From NCBI GenBank assembly GCA_026168805.1, contig JAPFDS010000022.1, forward strand, positions 1 to 64,000: a stretch of DNA of 64,000 nucleotides. Reading direction: 5' to 3'. The notes under the pieces are model-generated. The model did no database searches, was not told the DNA's origin, and saw nothing but the letters and a program-made list of their open reading frames with translations. Position numbers and translations under genes: made by a program. This DNA comes from Caryophanales bacterium. Its GTDB lineage: Bacteria > Bacillota > Bacilli > Bacillales > Amphibacillaceae. Numbering within the stretch: position 1 is the stretch's first letter; the number at the start of each line of letters is the position of its first letter. Below, in pieces: positions 27,912 to 37,030 of this stretch.

Positions 27912-28026
27912 ATGAATTTCATAATTACCAAAATCAGCTACGACAATACAACATGTAGTTTCAAAAGGTTCAATGAAACTACATGATGAAGTGGATTAGC
28001 AGAAAATACGTAATATGAAATTCATT
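27911..28026 (+). repeat. Nested inverted repeat upstream of efp
   Basis: Outer arms 27911-27928 and 28010-28026 pair over 17 bp with one bulged A; thirteen bases (AATGAATTTCATA / TATGAAATTCATT) are perfect. Inside lies a separate perfect 12-bp hairpin, CATGTAGTTTCA (27952-27963) / TGAAACTACATG (27974-27985). The unit fills the gap between yqhT and efp. There is no T tract, so it is not a plain terminator. It may be a folded efp leader or a small mobile repeat. Confidence 0.6.
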
Positions 28027-28062
28027 AAAGTGATAAAGAAATGGACTTAGGGAGGAAAAGAA

Positions 28063-28620
28063 ATGATATCAGTAAACGATTTTCGTACAGGTGTAACAAT
28101 TGAAGTAGATGGAAGTATTTGGCAAGTGATTGAATTTCAGCATGTGAAGCCAGGTAAAGGTGCAGCGTTTGTACGATCAAAATTAAGAAATTTAAGAAAT
28201 GGAAATATCCAAGATAAAACATTTCGTGCGGGTGAAAGAGTTAGTCGTGCACATATTGAACATAAAACAATGCAGTATTTATATGCTGCAGGTGATATGC
28301 ATGCATTTATGGATACGTCAACATATGAGCAAATCGAATTACCGACTGAACAAATTGAGCATGAGTTGAAATATATTACGGAAAACATGGAAGTATCGAT
28401 TATGGTATACGATGAAGAAGTGATTGGAGTGTCACTTCCGAACAACGTAGAACTTGAAGTAACCGAAACAGAACCTGGTTTAAAAGGAGACACGGTAAGT
28501 GGTGGATCTAAGCCAGCAACGCTAGAGACAGGCCTAACTGTTCAAGTACCTTTATTTATTAATCAAGGTGAACGGTTAATGATTAGTACAAGCGATGGTA
28601 AATATATTTCAAGAGCTTAG
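28063..28620 (+). CDS. efp: Translation elongation factor P
   Basis: A 185-residue, three-domain EF-P that binds the ribosome between the P and E sites and rescues stalling at consecutive prolines. The domain I loop reads [10 protein letters not shown]; the residue that is modified in other EF-P proteins is Lys here (GKG), as in B. subtilis. Domains II and III end with the conserved [20 protein letters not shown] 28063 follows AGGGAGGAAAAG. A structured repeat lies upstream and a terminator follows. Confidence 0.96.
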   Translation: MISVNDFRTGVTIEVDGSIWQVIEFQHVKPGKGAAFVRSKLRNLRNGNIQDKTFRAGERVSRAHIEHKTMQYLYAAGDMHAFMDTSTYEQIELPTEQIEHELKYITENMEVSIMVYDEEVIGVSLPNNVELEVTETEPGLKGDTVSGGSKPATLETGLTVQVPLFINQGERLMISTSDGKYISRA

Positions 28621-28657
28621 TGGTATAAATGAAAAGTAATTTACGAACATACAAGAG

Positions 28658-28689
28658 AAAGCCTTCTATTAACTTAGGAGGCTTTTTTT
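28658..28689 (+). terminator. Terminator of efp
   Basis: AAAGCCTTCTA pairs with TTAGGAGGCTTT with one G-T, followed by a run of seven T. Confidence 0.82.
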
Positions 28690-28705
28690 GTTTTTTAAAA
28701 TGAAA

Positions 28706-28734
28706 GTCATAAACTGCATATAAAAACATACATT
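28706..28734 (+). promoter_or_regulatory. SigE-type promoter of the spoIIIA operon
   Basis: GTCATAA-N14-CATACATT closely fits the SigE consensus (-35 near GTCATATT, -10 CATACAHT, 14-bp spacer), ending 35 bases before the spoIIIAA start. In B. subtilis spoIIIA is transcribed by SigE in the mother cell. Confidence 0.7.
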
Positions 28735-28769
28735 TATTATAGAAGTACAAGAATAAGAGGGGTATGTGT

Positions 28770-29729
28770 ATGGAGGAGATTTTAAGAATATTTCCGTTAA
28801 AGATCCGTTCAACTTTGCAACAATATATGAATCATAAATGGACAAGTTTACAAGAGATTCGCTGCCGTGTAGATCAAGGAATTGAACTTGTTTTTGATCA
28901 AGAGGTCGTTCAGCTCGATGACATGATTTTAAAAAGAGAAGATATTACTTCCATACTCAATAAAATAAGTGCTTATTCTTTATATCGGATGGAAGATGAA
29001 TTGCGTGAGGGATACATTACTATCAACGGTGGACATCGGATTGGACTAGCTGGTGAAGTAAGTGTAGAAAATCAAACAGTGCATGCACTTCAATATATAA
29101 CATTTTTAAATGTTCGAATTGCTAAAGAGCATATAGATTCCGCACAGTCCATATTGCCATATATGTATGAACAAAATTATAAGCATACACTCATCATTGG
29201 AGCTCCTAAATCAGGAAAAACATCGCTCATACGAGATATTACTAGGCTGATTTCAAACGGTTGGAAACACGTTCCATCAAAAAAAGTTGGTTTAGTTGAT
29301 GAACGTTCGGAAATAGCAGCATCTCATAAAGGAATGCCAACACTAGATGTAGGAAAGAGGACGGATGTTCTTGATCGTTGTCCAAAAGTAGATGGAATGA
29401 TGATGCTTATTCGGTCGATGTCACCAGAAGTTTTAATTGTTGATGAAATTGGTAGTGAAGCAGATGTACATGCGGTACTAGAAGCCATTCATGCGGGTGT
29501 GTGTGTCATTTGTACAGCGCATGCAAACTCGATCAATGATATAAAGAATCGCCCGTCGTTTCATCCGTTATTTCACAGCCATGCATTTCAAAGAATTGTC
29601 TATTTAGAAGCCGAAACACAACCAGGAACAGTAGGAGTAGTCATGGATTCGAATTGGAAACCAATGAAACAATCGCGTGACATAGGGGTTGAACAAAGTG
29701 AAATGGATTGGCGCAATGTTTTTTATTAG
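28770..29729 (+). CDS. spoIIIAA: Stage III sporulation protein AA (ATPase)
   Basis: A 319-residue secretion-ATPase-like protein of the mother cell that energises the SpoIIIA-SpoIIQ channel to the forespore. Walker A GAPKSGKTS is near residue 147. Walker B is in VLIVDEIGSEAD, and VDERSEIAAS is the family-specific motif. ATG 28770 is seven bases after AAGAGGGG; ATG 28764 is too close. First gene of the eight-gene operon. Confidence 0.95.
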   Translation: MEEILRIFPLKIRSTLQQYMNHKWTSLQEIRCRVDQGIELVFDQEVVQLDDMILKREDITSILNKISAYSLYRMEDELREGYITINGGHRIGLAGEVSVENQTVHALQYITFLNVRIAKEHIDSAQSILPYMYEQNYKHTLIIGAPKSGKTSLIRDITRLISNGWKHVPSKKVGLVDERSEIAASHKGMPTLDVGKRTDVLDRCPKVDGMMMLIRSMSPEVLIVDEIGSEADVHAVLEAIHAGVCVICTAHANSINDIKNRPSFHPLFHSHAFQRIVYLEAETQPGTVGVVMDSNWKPMKQSRDIGVEQSEMDWRNVFY

Positions 29730-30216
29730 TACGACAACGTGGTTTGGATTTTATTATAGTAAATTACTTCATGATCGACCGAAGCACATCCGCTATCTGA
29801 AAAATACTTTGCAAATATTAGAAGCGGAAATGATGTATAGCAAACAGCCCTTACAAGAGGTTTTTCGTATTTTATCGATCCAATCACCTGTACCTTTACA
29901 ATCATTGTTCATGAATCTTTATCAACGGATGGATCACAACCGTACCAACGAAGATTTTTACATGATATGGGCAGAAGAAATTAGGAAGATCAAGGATCAA
30001 ACCGCTTTATCTACCAGCGATCAAGACATATTGATGCAATTTGGAAAAACGTTAGGACAACATGACCTCATCCAACAACAAAAACATATAGCGCTAACAC
30101 AAACACATTTACAAAGAGAATTAGAAAACGCTCAAGAACAAGCAAAGACATATGGAAACATGGCTAGAAGCTTAGGGGTTTTAAGTGGAGTGTTTATTGT
30201 ACTACTGCTCATTTAA
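29698..30216 (+). CDS. spoIIIAB: Stage III sporulation protein AB
   Basis: A 172-residue protein of the SpoIIIA channel, structurally like a GspF-type platform subunit, with membrane helices at both ends. I chose GTG 29698, giving MKWIGAMFF, which aligns with the B. subtilis N-terminus and lies nine bases after AGGGG. TTG 29689 directly abuts that site. Overlaps spoIIIAA by 32 bases. Conserved TTTWFGFYYSKLLHDRPKHI is seen near the N-terminus. Confidence 0.9.
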   Translation: MKWIGAMFFISTTTWFGFYYSKLLHDRPKHIRYLKNTLQILEAEMMYSKQPLQEVFRILSIQSPVPLQSLFMNLYQRMDHNRTNEDFYMIWAEEIRKIKDQTALSTSDQDILMQFGKTLGQHDLIQQQKHIALTQTHLQRELENAQEQAKTYGNMARSLGVLSGVFIVLLLI

Positions 30217-30234
30217 GAAGGAAGGGGAAGGGTA

Positions 30235-30444
30235 ATGTTATCACAAGATGCAACGTTAATCTTTCAAATCGCAGGAATAGGAATTATTGTCGCATTGATT
30301 CATACCATTTTAAAACAAATGGGTAAGGAAGAGTTTGCTCAATTCGCGACACTTGTAGGATTCATCATTGTTTTAGTAATCGTGATTAATGGGTTATCAG
30401 ATATTTTCGAGCAAATTAAATCCGTATTTCTATTTCAGGGTTAA
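30235..30444 (+). CDS. spoIIIAC: Stage III sporulation protein AC
   Basis: A 69-residue membrane protein with two helices separated by KQMGKEEFAQ. It is a small subunit of the feeding-tube channel linking mother cell and forespore. Start ATG behind GGAAGGGG. Length and sequence match the family. Confidence 0.92.
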   Translation: MLSQDATLIFQIAGIGIIVALIHTILKQMGKEEFAQFATLVGFIIVLVIVINGLSDIFEQIKSVFLFQG

Positions 30445-30450
30445 GGTTCT

Positions 30451-30843
30451 ATGGATATCCTGCAAATTGTCTTTTTAGGGATATTAACAGCAATTTTATA
30501 TTTAGTGATTAAAGACCTTCACCCAACCATTGCCTACATTTTAGTTATTGTTGCGGGTATGATCATCTTATTATCCATTCTTGAGCAGATTTCTTCCGTT
30601 TTTGAGCTCATCCACTATGTCAGTAACGAAGCGAATATTGAACACGTGTATGTAGAAACAATTTTAAAAGTAATCGGAATAGCTTATATCGTCGAAATAG
30701 GAGCGAGCATGACAAGGGATGCTGGGCTTAGTTCCTTAGCTACGAAAATTGAACTTGCAGGTAAAATATTTATTATCATACTTGCGATCCCAATTATTCG
30801 TTCACTCATAGAAACGATTTTAGCATTTCTTCCACAATCATAA
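30451..30843 (+). CDS. spoIIIAD: Stage III sporulation protein AD
   Basis: A 130-residue integral membrane protein with four hydrophobic segments and a conserved central stretch EIGASMTRDAGLSSLATKIE. Part of the SpoIIIA channel complex, six bases after spoIIIAC. Confidence 0.93.
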   Translation: MDILQIVFLGILTAILYLVIKDLHPTIAYILVIVAGMIILLSILEQISSVFELIHYVSNEANIEHVYVETILKVIGIAYIVEIGASMTRDAGLSSLATKIELAGKIFIIILAIPIIRSLIETILAFLPQS

Positions 30844-30876
30844 GGATCTTTAAGTAGAGAGGAGAACTCTACGGTT

Positions 30877-32049
30877 ATGAAACGAAAATATGTATCCGTT
30901 ATATGTCTCTTTATAGTAGCTGCATTTATGATCGAGCCCACCATTGTGCATGCCTCTGAAGATGAAGAAGTCACTGATGAAATGATTGATTCGTTGCATT
31001 TAGAGTCCCTTGAGGAACATTGGCAAGATTTAACTAATACGTACGGTAAATATATTGATGGGATGGATGAAAAGTCCCTTATTGACATCATTAAGGACAA
31101 GCAGTCCTTGTCTTTGAAAAGTATTGTGAGTGGAACATTAGAATTCTTATTTTTTGAAGTCATAGCTAACGGAAAAGTACTGAGCATGCTTATTCTGCTT
31201 ACATTATTTTCGGTTGTTCTGCAGACAATGCATAGCGCATTTGAAAAAAGTATGGTCAGTAAGATTGCTTATTTTGTCGTGTATATTGCACTGATCTATG
31301 TAGCATTAAATAGTTTTTATAGTGCCTTTACGTATACAACAGATGCGGTATCAATGATGAGTAGTTTTATGATCGGGATCATTCCTTTACTCATTGGTTT
31401 ATTAGCCACGTTTGGCAATGTGCTTACGATTTCATTTTTTCATCCAATTGTGTTGTTTATTGTCCATACGAGTGGAGTGTTAATTTCTTCATTTGTTTTA
31501 CCACTCCTTTATATGTCTGCTTTGTTGTTTATTATTAGCACGCTTCATTCGACTTATCGAGTGACACAACTCGCCCAAATGTTAAAGACCATCAGTCTAA
31601 CAGTTCTTGGTGTGTTTTTCACACTATTCATTGGTGTTATATCGATCCAAGGGACAGCAAGTGCTGTTCAAGATGGCGTTGCAATGAAGACCGCTAAGTT
31701 TATTACAGGAAATGTAATTCCTGTCATTGGAAGGACCTTTACCGATGCAGCTGATACTGTTCTTACCGCTTCTTTACTGTTAAAAAATGCGGTAGGAATT
31801 GTAGGTGTCATTATCATTTTATTTACAGCATTATTTCCAGCCATAAAAATTGCAGTAATAGCGCTCATTTACAAGTTAACAGCTGCAATCTTACAACCTA
31901 TTGGTGACGGTCCGATTATCGAAAGCTTACAAGTGATTAGTAAGTTTATGATGTATATTTTAACGTGTTTATTAATCGTAACACTCATGTTCTTTTTATC
32001 TTTAGTCATCATTCTCATAGCGAGCAATGTAACTTTATTCTTACGATAG
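30877..32049 (+). CDS. spoIIIAE: Stage III sporulation protein AE
   Basis: A 390-residue polytopic membrane protein with an N-terminal signal sequence (ICLFIVAAFMIEPTIVHA) and about seven further helices. Family motifs such as IQGTASAVQDGVAMKTAKF and FVPVIG-like NVIPVIGRTFTDAADTV are visible. It is the largest membrane subunit of the SpoIIIA complex, needed for SigG activity in the forespore. Confidence 0.94.
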   Translation: MKRKYVSVICLFIVAAFMIEPTIVHASEDEEVTDEMIDSLHLESLEEHWQDLTNTYGKYIDGMDEKSLIDIIKDKQSLSLKSIVSGTLEFLFFEVIANGKVLSMLILLTLFSVVLQTMHSAFEKSMVSKIAYFVVYIALIYVALNSFYSAFTYTTDAVSMMSSFMIGIIPLLIGLLATFGNVLTISFFHPIVLFIVHTSGVLISSFVLPLLYMSALLFIISTLHSTYRVTQLAQMLKTISLTVLGVFFTLFIGVISIQGTASAVQDGVAMKTAKFITGNVIPVIGRTFTDAADTVLTASLLLKNAVGIVGVIIILFTALFPAIKIAVIALIYKLTAAILQPIGDGPIIESLQVISKFMMYILTCLLIVTLMFFLSLVIILIASNVTLFLR

Positions 32050-32059
32050 GATGAAAAAA

Positions 32060-32683
32060 ATGGCATTTCTAATTGAGTGGATGAAACAAATCATATTATT
32101 TATATTGATTGCCATTGTCATTGATCTGTTACTCCCATCCAATAAAATGAAGAAATATATTCAGCTCATTATTGGACTCATATTAATCATTATGTTCTTA
32201 AAACCCGTATTTTCAATATTCAACGTAAATATATCTGAAGAAATAAACAAGCATATGACAAATTTCGATCAACATGTCGAAGAAGAATCTATGGATAATT
32301 TAATAAATTTACAAAAAACAGATATACAAGCCTCAACTGATGCATATATTTTAGAAGAAATGTCCAAGCAATTAATACACGAAGCTGAAGAGCCTTTGCT
32401 AGAAGAACATGCGATTGAAGTGAATGAAATTATTTTTTACTTTCAATCAGACACAGAACTTACGTATGAATCTTTACAGACCATTGAAGTCTATGTTCAA
32501 ACCAGTGAAGGAGATCTAGAAGAAGTAAACACAATAGAACAAGTAGAAGAGGTGATCATTCATCCAAACGAAGAAGTGGAAGAACCTGAAGAAGATGTAG
32601 AGCCAATCATTCATACGTTGAAAGATGTATGGGAAGTGCATGATAAGGAGATTAACATTATATGGGGGGAGGGACATTCGTGA
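32060..32683 (+). CDS. spoIIIAF: Stage III sporulation protein AF
   Basis: A 207-residue protein with two N-terminal membrane helices (FILIAIVIDLLLP and LIIGLILIIMFLKPVFSIF) and a C-terminal ring-building-like domain exposed to the intermembrane space. The tail is rich in Glu, more so than in B. subtilis. ATG 32060 (MAFLIEWMKQI) aligns with known family starts and follows AGGATG; ATG 32051 is an alternative. Its TGA stop overlaps the GTG start of spoIIIAG. Confidence 0.9.
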   Translation: MAFLIEWMKQIILFILIAIVIDLLLPSNKMKKYIQLIIGLILIIMFLKPVFSIFNVNISEEINKHMTNFDQHVEEESMDNLINLQKTDIQASTDAYILEEMSKQLIHEAEEPLLEEHAIEVNEIIFYFQSDTELTYESLQTIEVYVQTSEGDLEEVNTIEQVEEVIIHPNEEVEEPEEDVEPIIHTLKDVWEVHDKEINIIWGEGHS

Positions 32684-33315
32684 ACAAATGGTTTCAAAAA
32701 TTAAAAGAAGTATTTGAGCGAAAAAATGATGATTCCAACAAACGAACAAGCAAATTATCCTATCTATTAATTATAGGATTGATCGGCTTATTCATATTGC
32801 TAGTCAGCAACATATTCACATCTTCTAAACAAGAAGAAACGATTCCAGAATCACCAATGAACACAAGCGAAGTAGATACACAAGAAACCGCTAGTAAAGA
32901 TAAAAGTGTTGATCACGATAAAGAAGAGCTTGAAAAAAATTATCAAACACAATTAGAGGAAATGATAGAAAATATACAGGGTGTCACAAACGTTGAAGTG
33001 ATGATTAATCTGGATTCAACCCATGTACAAGTGTATGAGAAAAATATTATCAAAGGGAATCAAACAACAGACGAAACAGATACGAATGGTGGTAAAAGAA
33101 AAGTGCAAGATGAAACAGAAGAAACTGAAGTTGTTCTCATTAGACAAGGGGATCAAGAAGTACCGCTTCTCGTACAAACGAAAAAACCAGATGTAAGAGG
33201 CGTGTTTATTGTAGCGGATGGAGTTGAGGATGCTACAACAAAAATGTGGGTGGTTGAATCGATAGCAAAGGTTCTTGACGTCCCACCGCATAGAATATCA
33301 GTCATGCCTAAATAA
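32680..33315 (+). CDS. spoIIIAG: Stage III sporulation protein AG
   Basis: A 211-residue single-pass protein. The membrane helix is at about 28-46, followed by a linker and a ring-building domain (LEEMIENIQGVTNVEVMIN and later VRGVFIVADGVED) that in B. subtilis forms the large oligomeric ring between the membranes. GTG 32680 is used because it follows GGGGGAGGGA and shares bases with the spoIIIAF stop. Confidence 0.92.
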   Translation: MNKWFQKLKEVFERKNDDSNKRTSKLSYLLIIGLIGLFILLVSNIFTSSKQEETIPESPMNTSEVDTQETASKDKSVDHDKEELEKNYQTQLEEMIENIQGVTNVEVMINLDSTHVQVYEKNIIKGNQTTDETDTNGGKRKVQDETEETEVVLIRQGDQEVPLLVQTKKPDVRGVFIVADGVEDATTKMWVVESIAKVLDVPPHRISVMPK

Positions 33316-33332
33316 CAAGGAGGATGAATCTT

Positions 33333-33893
33333 TTGAAAAGACAAACAGTATGGTTATTAACAATGCTGAGTTTAATGATTGTGTTAAGTGTTTACTATAT
33401 TTTTTCCCCAGATGGTAGTGAAGTAGCTTTTATTGACGATGACAATGTACCGTTAGATGAAGAAACAAGTTCTGAAGGTACTGAAGCAGATATAGAGGAT
33501 ATGAACCAAGTACATCATGATGAATTATTTACCTCGATTCGGTTAGAATTACAAAATGAACGGAGTATGAAAAAGGAATCCTTACAAGATGTAGTTGCTT
33601 CAGCCTCCGCATCTGCCGAAGAAAAAAATGAGGCCAGAAACGATATGCAACTCATTGATCAAATTGCATCAAAAGAATCCATTGTTCAAGATCAAATATT
33701 AGCGGTCATCGATGATTATGAAGATGTGTTAGTTCGATACGATGGTGGAGAGTCTTCCGACAAGGAAAAGATCCATGTACATGTAAAAGTGGATGAACTT
33801 TCTTCTGAAGAAGCAGTAAATATTATGCAAATGGTGAAAGATGAATTTGGCGAAGTTCCGGTAGACGTGAATTATCAATCAACTGGAAATTAA
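33333..33893 (+). CDS. spoIIIAH: Stage III sporulation protein AH
   Basis: A 186-residue mother-cell protein whose ring-building domain binds SpoIIQ from the forespore side. Membrane helix at about 5-24, acidic linker, and C-terminal YscJ-like domain. TTG 33333 gives MKRQTVWLLTM, matching family starts, and has AAGGAGG nine bases upstream; ATG 33324 abuts that site. Last gene of the operon, followed by a terminator. Confidence 0.92.
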   Translation: MKRQTVWLLTMLSLMIVLSVYYIFSPDGSEVAFIDDDNVPLDEETSSEGTEADIEDMNQVHHDELFTSIRLELQNERSMKKESLQDVVASASASAEEKNEARNDMQLIDQIASKESIVQDQILAVIDDYEDVLVRYDGGESSDKEKIHVHVKVDELSSEEAVNIMQMVKDEFGEVPVDVNYQSTGN

Positions 33894-33901
33894 GCGACCA
33901 C

Positions 33902-33936
33902 AAAAATGTTCAGGTATAAAAGCCTGAACATTTTTT
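33902..33936 (+). terminator. Terminator of the spoIIIA operon
   Basis: AAAAATGTTCAGG pairs with CCTGAACATTTTTT across an eight-base loop. Confidence 0.88.
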
Positions 33937-34178
33937 ATTGTTTTTAAAAAAAGAGCCGTATCCCTATTATGAAGGAAAATATTTGCACGATAAAACCCAG
34001 ATAAATACATAAAACAGTGGAAAGTATTCGCTTTGAAGTGGTAAGATTGTTATAATTAATGTGAATAGGAATGTTTACATATGTACGCATGCATTACATT
34101 TGAATATCTATGCTTAAAATGTAGTGTGCATTCACTCAATTACATAAGAAGAGAACGTTAATAAATGGAGGTAATCAC

Positions 34179-34676
34179 ATGCTTAAAGTACAAGAAATTC
34201 GAGAAATCATAAAACTTATTGATGAGTCTACGATTCATGAATTTACGTATGAAACAAATGGAACGAAAGTAAAACTTAAAAAAGATGCAAATAATAATCA
34301 AACCGTTGTTCAGCCTGTAACCGAACAGGTTTCATCAGTAATAGAAACCGTTTCAACAGAACCTGAACACCAACCAGAAGCTCCTACAGTTGCTCAGGAA
34401 CAGAATACGAACGAGGAATCAACATCACAAGTAGAATACGATGATGAAATTGTTTCCCCAATGGTTGGAACGTTCTATCGTAGATCTTCACCGGAAAATG
34501 ATCCATATGTAAACGAAGGAACCCGTGTAACAACAGATACAGTCGTATGTATTGTCGAAGCAATGAAGCTATTTAATGAAATTGAATCTGAAACAACTGG
34601 TGAAATTGTAGAAATACTCGTTGAGGATGGCGAATTAGTTGAGTATGGACAACCGTTATTCAGAGTGAAGAATTAA
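34179..34676 (+). CDS. accB: Biotin carboxyl carrier protein of acetyl-CoA carboxylase
   Basis: A 165-residue BCCP that carries carboxybiotin between AccC and the carboxyltransferase in the first step of fatty acid synthesis. The biotinylated lysine lies in [10 protein letters not shown] near residue 130; the thumb and hinge precede it ([19 protein letters not shown]). The N-terminal half is a flexible Gln/Glu-rich linker. The 285-base upstream gap contains TATAAT at 34051-34056 but only a weak -35. ATG follows ATGGAGGT. Confidence 0.96.
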   Translation: MLKVQEIREIIKLIDESTIHEFTYETNGTKVKLKKDANNNQTVVQPVTEQVSSVIETVSTEPEHQPEAPTVAQEQNTNEESTSQVEYDDEIVSPMVGTFYRRSSPENDPYVNEGTRVTTDTVVCIVEAMKLFNEIESETTGEIVEILVEDGELVEYGQPLFRVKN

Positions 34677-34691
34677 GGGGATGCGAATTGT

Positions 34692-36050
34692 ATGATTAAA
34701 AAAATCTTAATTGCTAATAGAGGAGAAATTGCTGTTCGAATTATTCGAGCAGCTAAAGAGATGGGGATTGAAACAGTTGCTGTCTACTCAGAAGTCGATG
34801 AAGAATCACTTCATGTGCAACTTGCAGATGAATCGTATTGTATTGGTCCTGCAGCAAGCCAAGAAAGCTATTTAAACATTACCAATGTGATGACGATAGC
34901 AACATCCACCGGAGCAGATGCCATCCACCCAGGATATGGATTTTTAGCAGAAAACGCTGACTTCGCAGAAATTTGTGAAGCGTGTAATATTACGTTCATT
35001 GGACCTTCAGCAGAAGCGATTCAAAAAATGGGAACAAAAGACGTCGCTAGAGAAACGATGAAAAATGCAGGCGTTCCTGTTGTTCCTGGTTCAAATGGAA
35101 TTGTCGAGACTGAAAATGAAGCTATGGAAGTGGCTGAAAAAATTGGCTATCCTGTAATTATTAAAGCGACTGCTGGTGGTGGAGGACGAGGTATACGTGT
35201 TGCTCGCTCTGAAAAGGAACTCATTCAAGGATTAAAAATTACCCAAAAAGAAGCGGAAACAGCGTTTGGAAATCCAGGTGTGTATATTGAAGACTTCATT
35301 GAAAACTTTAGACATGTGGAAATCCAAGTATTAGCGGACACACATGGAAATACGATCCATCTAGGTGAAAGAGATTGTTCCATCCAACGTCGCCTACAGA
35401 AACTGATCGAAGAAACACCCTCACCAGCGATTACGAATGAAGTCCGTCAGCAAATGGGTGAAGCAGCTGTTCGTGCTGCAGAAGCAGTGAATTACGTCGG
35501 TGCAGGAACCGTAGAGTTCATCTTCGAACCAGAAACCGAAAAGTTTTATTTTATGGAGATGAACACTAGAATTCAAGTAGAACATCCTGTAACTGAAATG
35601 GTTACTGGTGTTGATTTAATTAAAGAACAAATTAAAGTAGCGGCAAAAGAAAAGCTTGCCCTCACGCAAGAGGATATTACATTTGAAGGGTGGTCCATTG
35701 AATGTCGAATTAATGCCGAAGATCCATTTAAGGACTTCATGCCTTCTCCTGGGAAAATCGAAATGTATTTACCACCAGGTGGATTCGGTGTACGAATAGA
35801 TTCAGCTGCATATGCTGGATATACAATCAACCCATTTTATGATTCAATGATGGCTAAAGTGATCACATACGGTAAAACAAGAGAAGAAGCGATTACACGT
35901 ATGAAACGAGCGTTAGATGAATTTGGTGTTGAAGGGATTCACACGACGATTCCATTCCATCGGTTAATTATGGAACATGAAGTCTTTGTTTCTGGAGACT
36001 TTAATACAAACTTCTTAACAGATTACCCAATCCTGTTAGAAGATGATTAA
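34692..36050 (+). CDS. accC: Biotin carboxylase subunit of acetyl-CoA carboxylase
   Basis: A 452-residue ATP-grasp enzyme that carboxylates biotin on AccB with ATP and bicarbonate. ATP loop [12 protein letters not shown] at about 157-168, [17 protein letters not shown], and the catalytic [14 protein letters not shown] near 289-302. Fifteen bases after accB. It could also serve the propionyl-CoA carboxylase whose carboxyltransferase lies at 58758, since no other biotin carboxylase is in the window (inference). Confidence 0.96.
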   Translation: MIKKILIANRGEIAVRIIRAAKEMGIETVAVYSEVDEESLHVQLADESYCIGPAASQESYLNITNVMTIATSTGADAIHPGYGFLAENADFAEICEACNITFIGPSAEAIQKMGTKDVARETMKNAGVPVVPGSNGIVETENEAMEVAEKIGYPVIIKATAGGGGRGIRVARSEKELIQGLKITQKEAETAFGNPGVYIEDFIENFRHVEIQVLADTHGNTIHLGERDCSIQRRLQKLIEETPSPAITNEVRQQMGEAAVRAAEAVNYVGAGTVEFIFEPETEKFYFMEMNTRIQVEHPVTEMVTGVDLIKEQIKVAAKEKLALTQEDITFEGWSIECRINAEDPFKDFMPSPGKIEMYLPPGGFGVRIDSAAYAGYTINPFYDSMMAKVITYGKTREEAITRMKRALDEFGVEGIHTTIPFHRLIMEHEVFVSGDFNTNFLTDYPILLEDD

Positions 36051-36109
36051 ATACGTACAAAATTACGCATGATGATAAATAACCAACCCCATCTAAAGGA
36101 GTTGTAAAT

Positions 36110-36502
36110 ATGAGTAACGAATCATTGTTAAATGTAAGTGACGATCAAAGATTAGGTAAAGTTGAAATTGCTCCAGAAGTCATTGAAACGATTGCCGGAT
36201 TAGCTGCGTCTGAAATAGAGGGAGTTGCTTCTATGCGAGGGAGCTTTGCTAGTGACGTAGTTGAGAAATTTGGTGGAGTATCTCATAGCAAAGGTGTAAA
36301 AGTAGATATCTCAGAAACAGCGATTGAAATAGATATGTCTATCGTGATTCAATATGGAGTATCCATTCCAAAAGTATCACGACAACTACAAACAAACATT
36401 CGCCAATCGTTAAAAAACATGACTGCTTTAGAAGTAAACCAAATAAACATACATGTAGTAGGAATACAGATGGAAACTGAGGAAGATGGTCATTCAGACT
36501 AA
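36110..36502 (+). CDS. yqhY: Asp23/Gls24 family envelope stress protein YqhY
   Basis: A 130-residue Asp23 family protein with the typical VIETIAGLAASEIEGVASM opening and later VKVDISETAIEIDMSIVIQYG. In B. subtilis yqhY belongs to the accBC operon and its loss disturbs fatty acid synthesis. The same linkage is kept here, 59 bases after accC. Confidence 0.92.
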   Translation: MSNESLLNVSDDQRLGKVEIAPEVIETIAGLAASEIEGVASMRGSFASDVVEKFGGVSHSKGVKVDISETAIEIDMSIVIQYGVSIPKVSRQLQTNIRQSLKNMTALEVNQINIHVVGIQMETEEDGHSD

Positions 36503-36616
36503 ATTCCCGTGTGAGATCGCCGGTAGATTGATCTCCATAAGAACGAATGATGTAATTGTAGCACCATCTCTTATGGTGGATGGCTGTATAGCTATGAATG
36601 TAAAGGAGAATCACAA

Positions 36617-37000
36617 ATGAATCGTAGAACAGCTCGAGAAAAAGCAATGCAAATTCTCTTTCAGTTGAATATGAATGATACATCTATAGAAGATGCCATC
36701 CATCTTTTTCTTGAAGACAAAGAAAGCAACCTTTTTTTAGAAACAATTGTTCAAGGAGTAAGCGCGAATAAACAGTCTATTGATGACGTGATTGAAGAGC
36801 ATCTTGAGAACTGGACCATCGACCGCATCGCGATTGTCGAAAAAACCATTTTGCGTATTGCTATATATGAAATGATGCATAAAGAGGACGTACCCGTTAG
36901 CGTCTCTATTAACGAAGCGGTAGAACTAGCTAAAAAATTTGGGGATGACAAATCGGGTCCTTTTGTAAATGGTGTATTATCTAAAGTTCAGATAAAATGA
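36617..37000 (+). CDS. nusB: Transcription antitermination factor NusB
   Basis: A 127-residue all-helical protein that binds boxA RNA with S10 in rRNA antitermination. Opening RRTAREKAMQILFQLNM and closing SVSINEAVELAKKFGDDKSGPFVNGVL are family hallmarks. In B. subtilis folD follows; here xseA follows directly after 30 bases. Confidence 0.95.
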   Translation: MNRRTAREKAMQILFQLNMNDTSIEDAIHLFLEDKESNLFLETIVQGVSANKQSIDDVIEEHLENWTIDRIAIVEKTILRIAIYEMMHKEDVPVSVSINEAVELAKKFGDDKSGPFVNGVLSKVQIK

Positions 37001-37030
37001 TATTAAAAAAGGGGGAGGGGTGACTTAAGC

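Noticed and set aside
30684-31187. 167-codon minus-strand ORF across spoIIIAD/AE
   Set aside because: Lies opposite conserved sporulation genes and has no start signal or recognisable domain.
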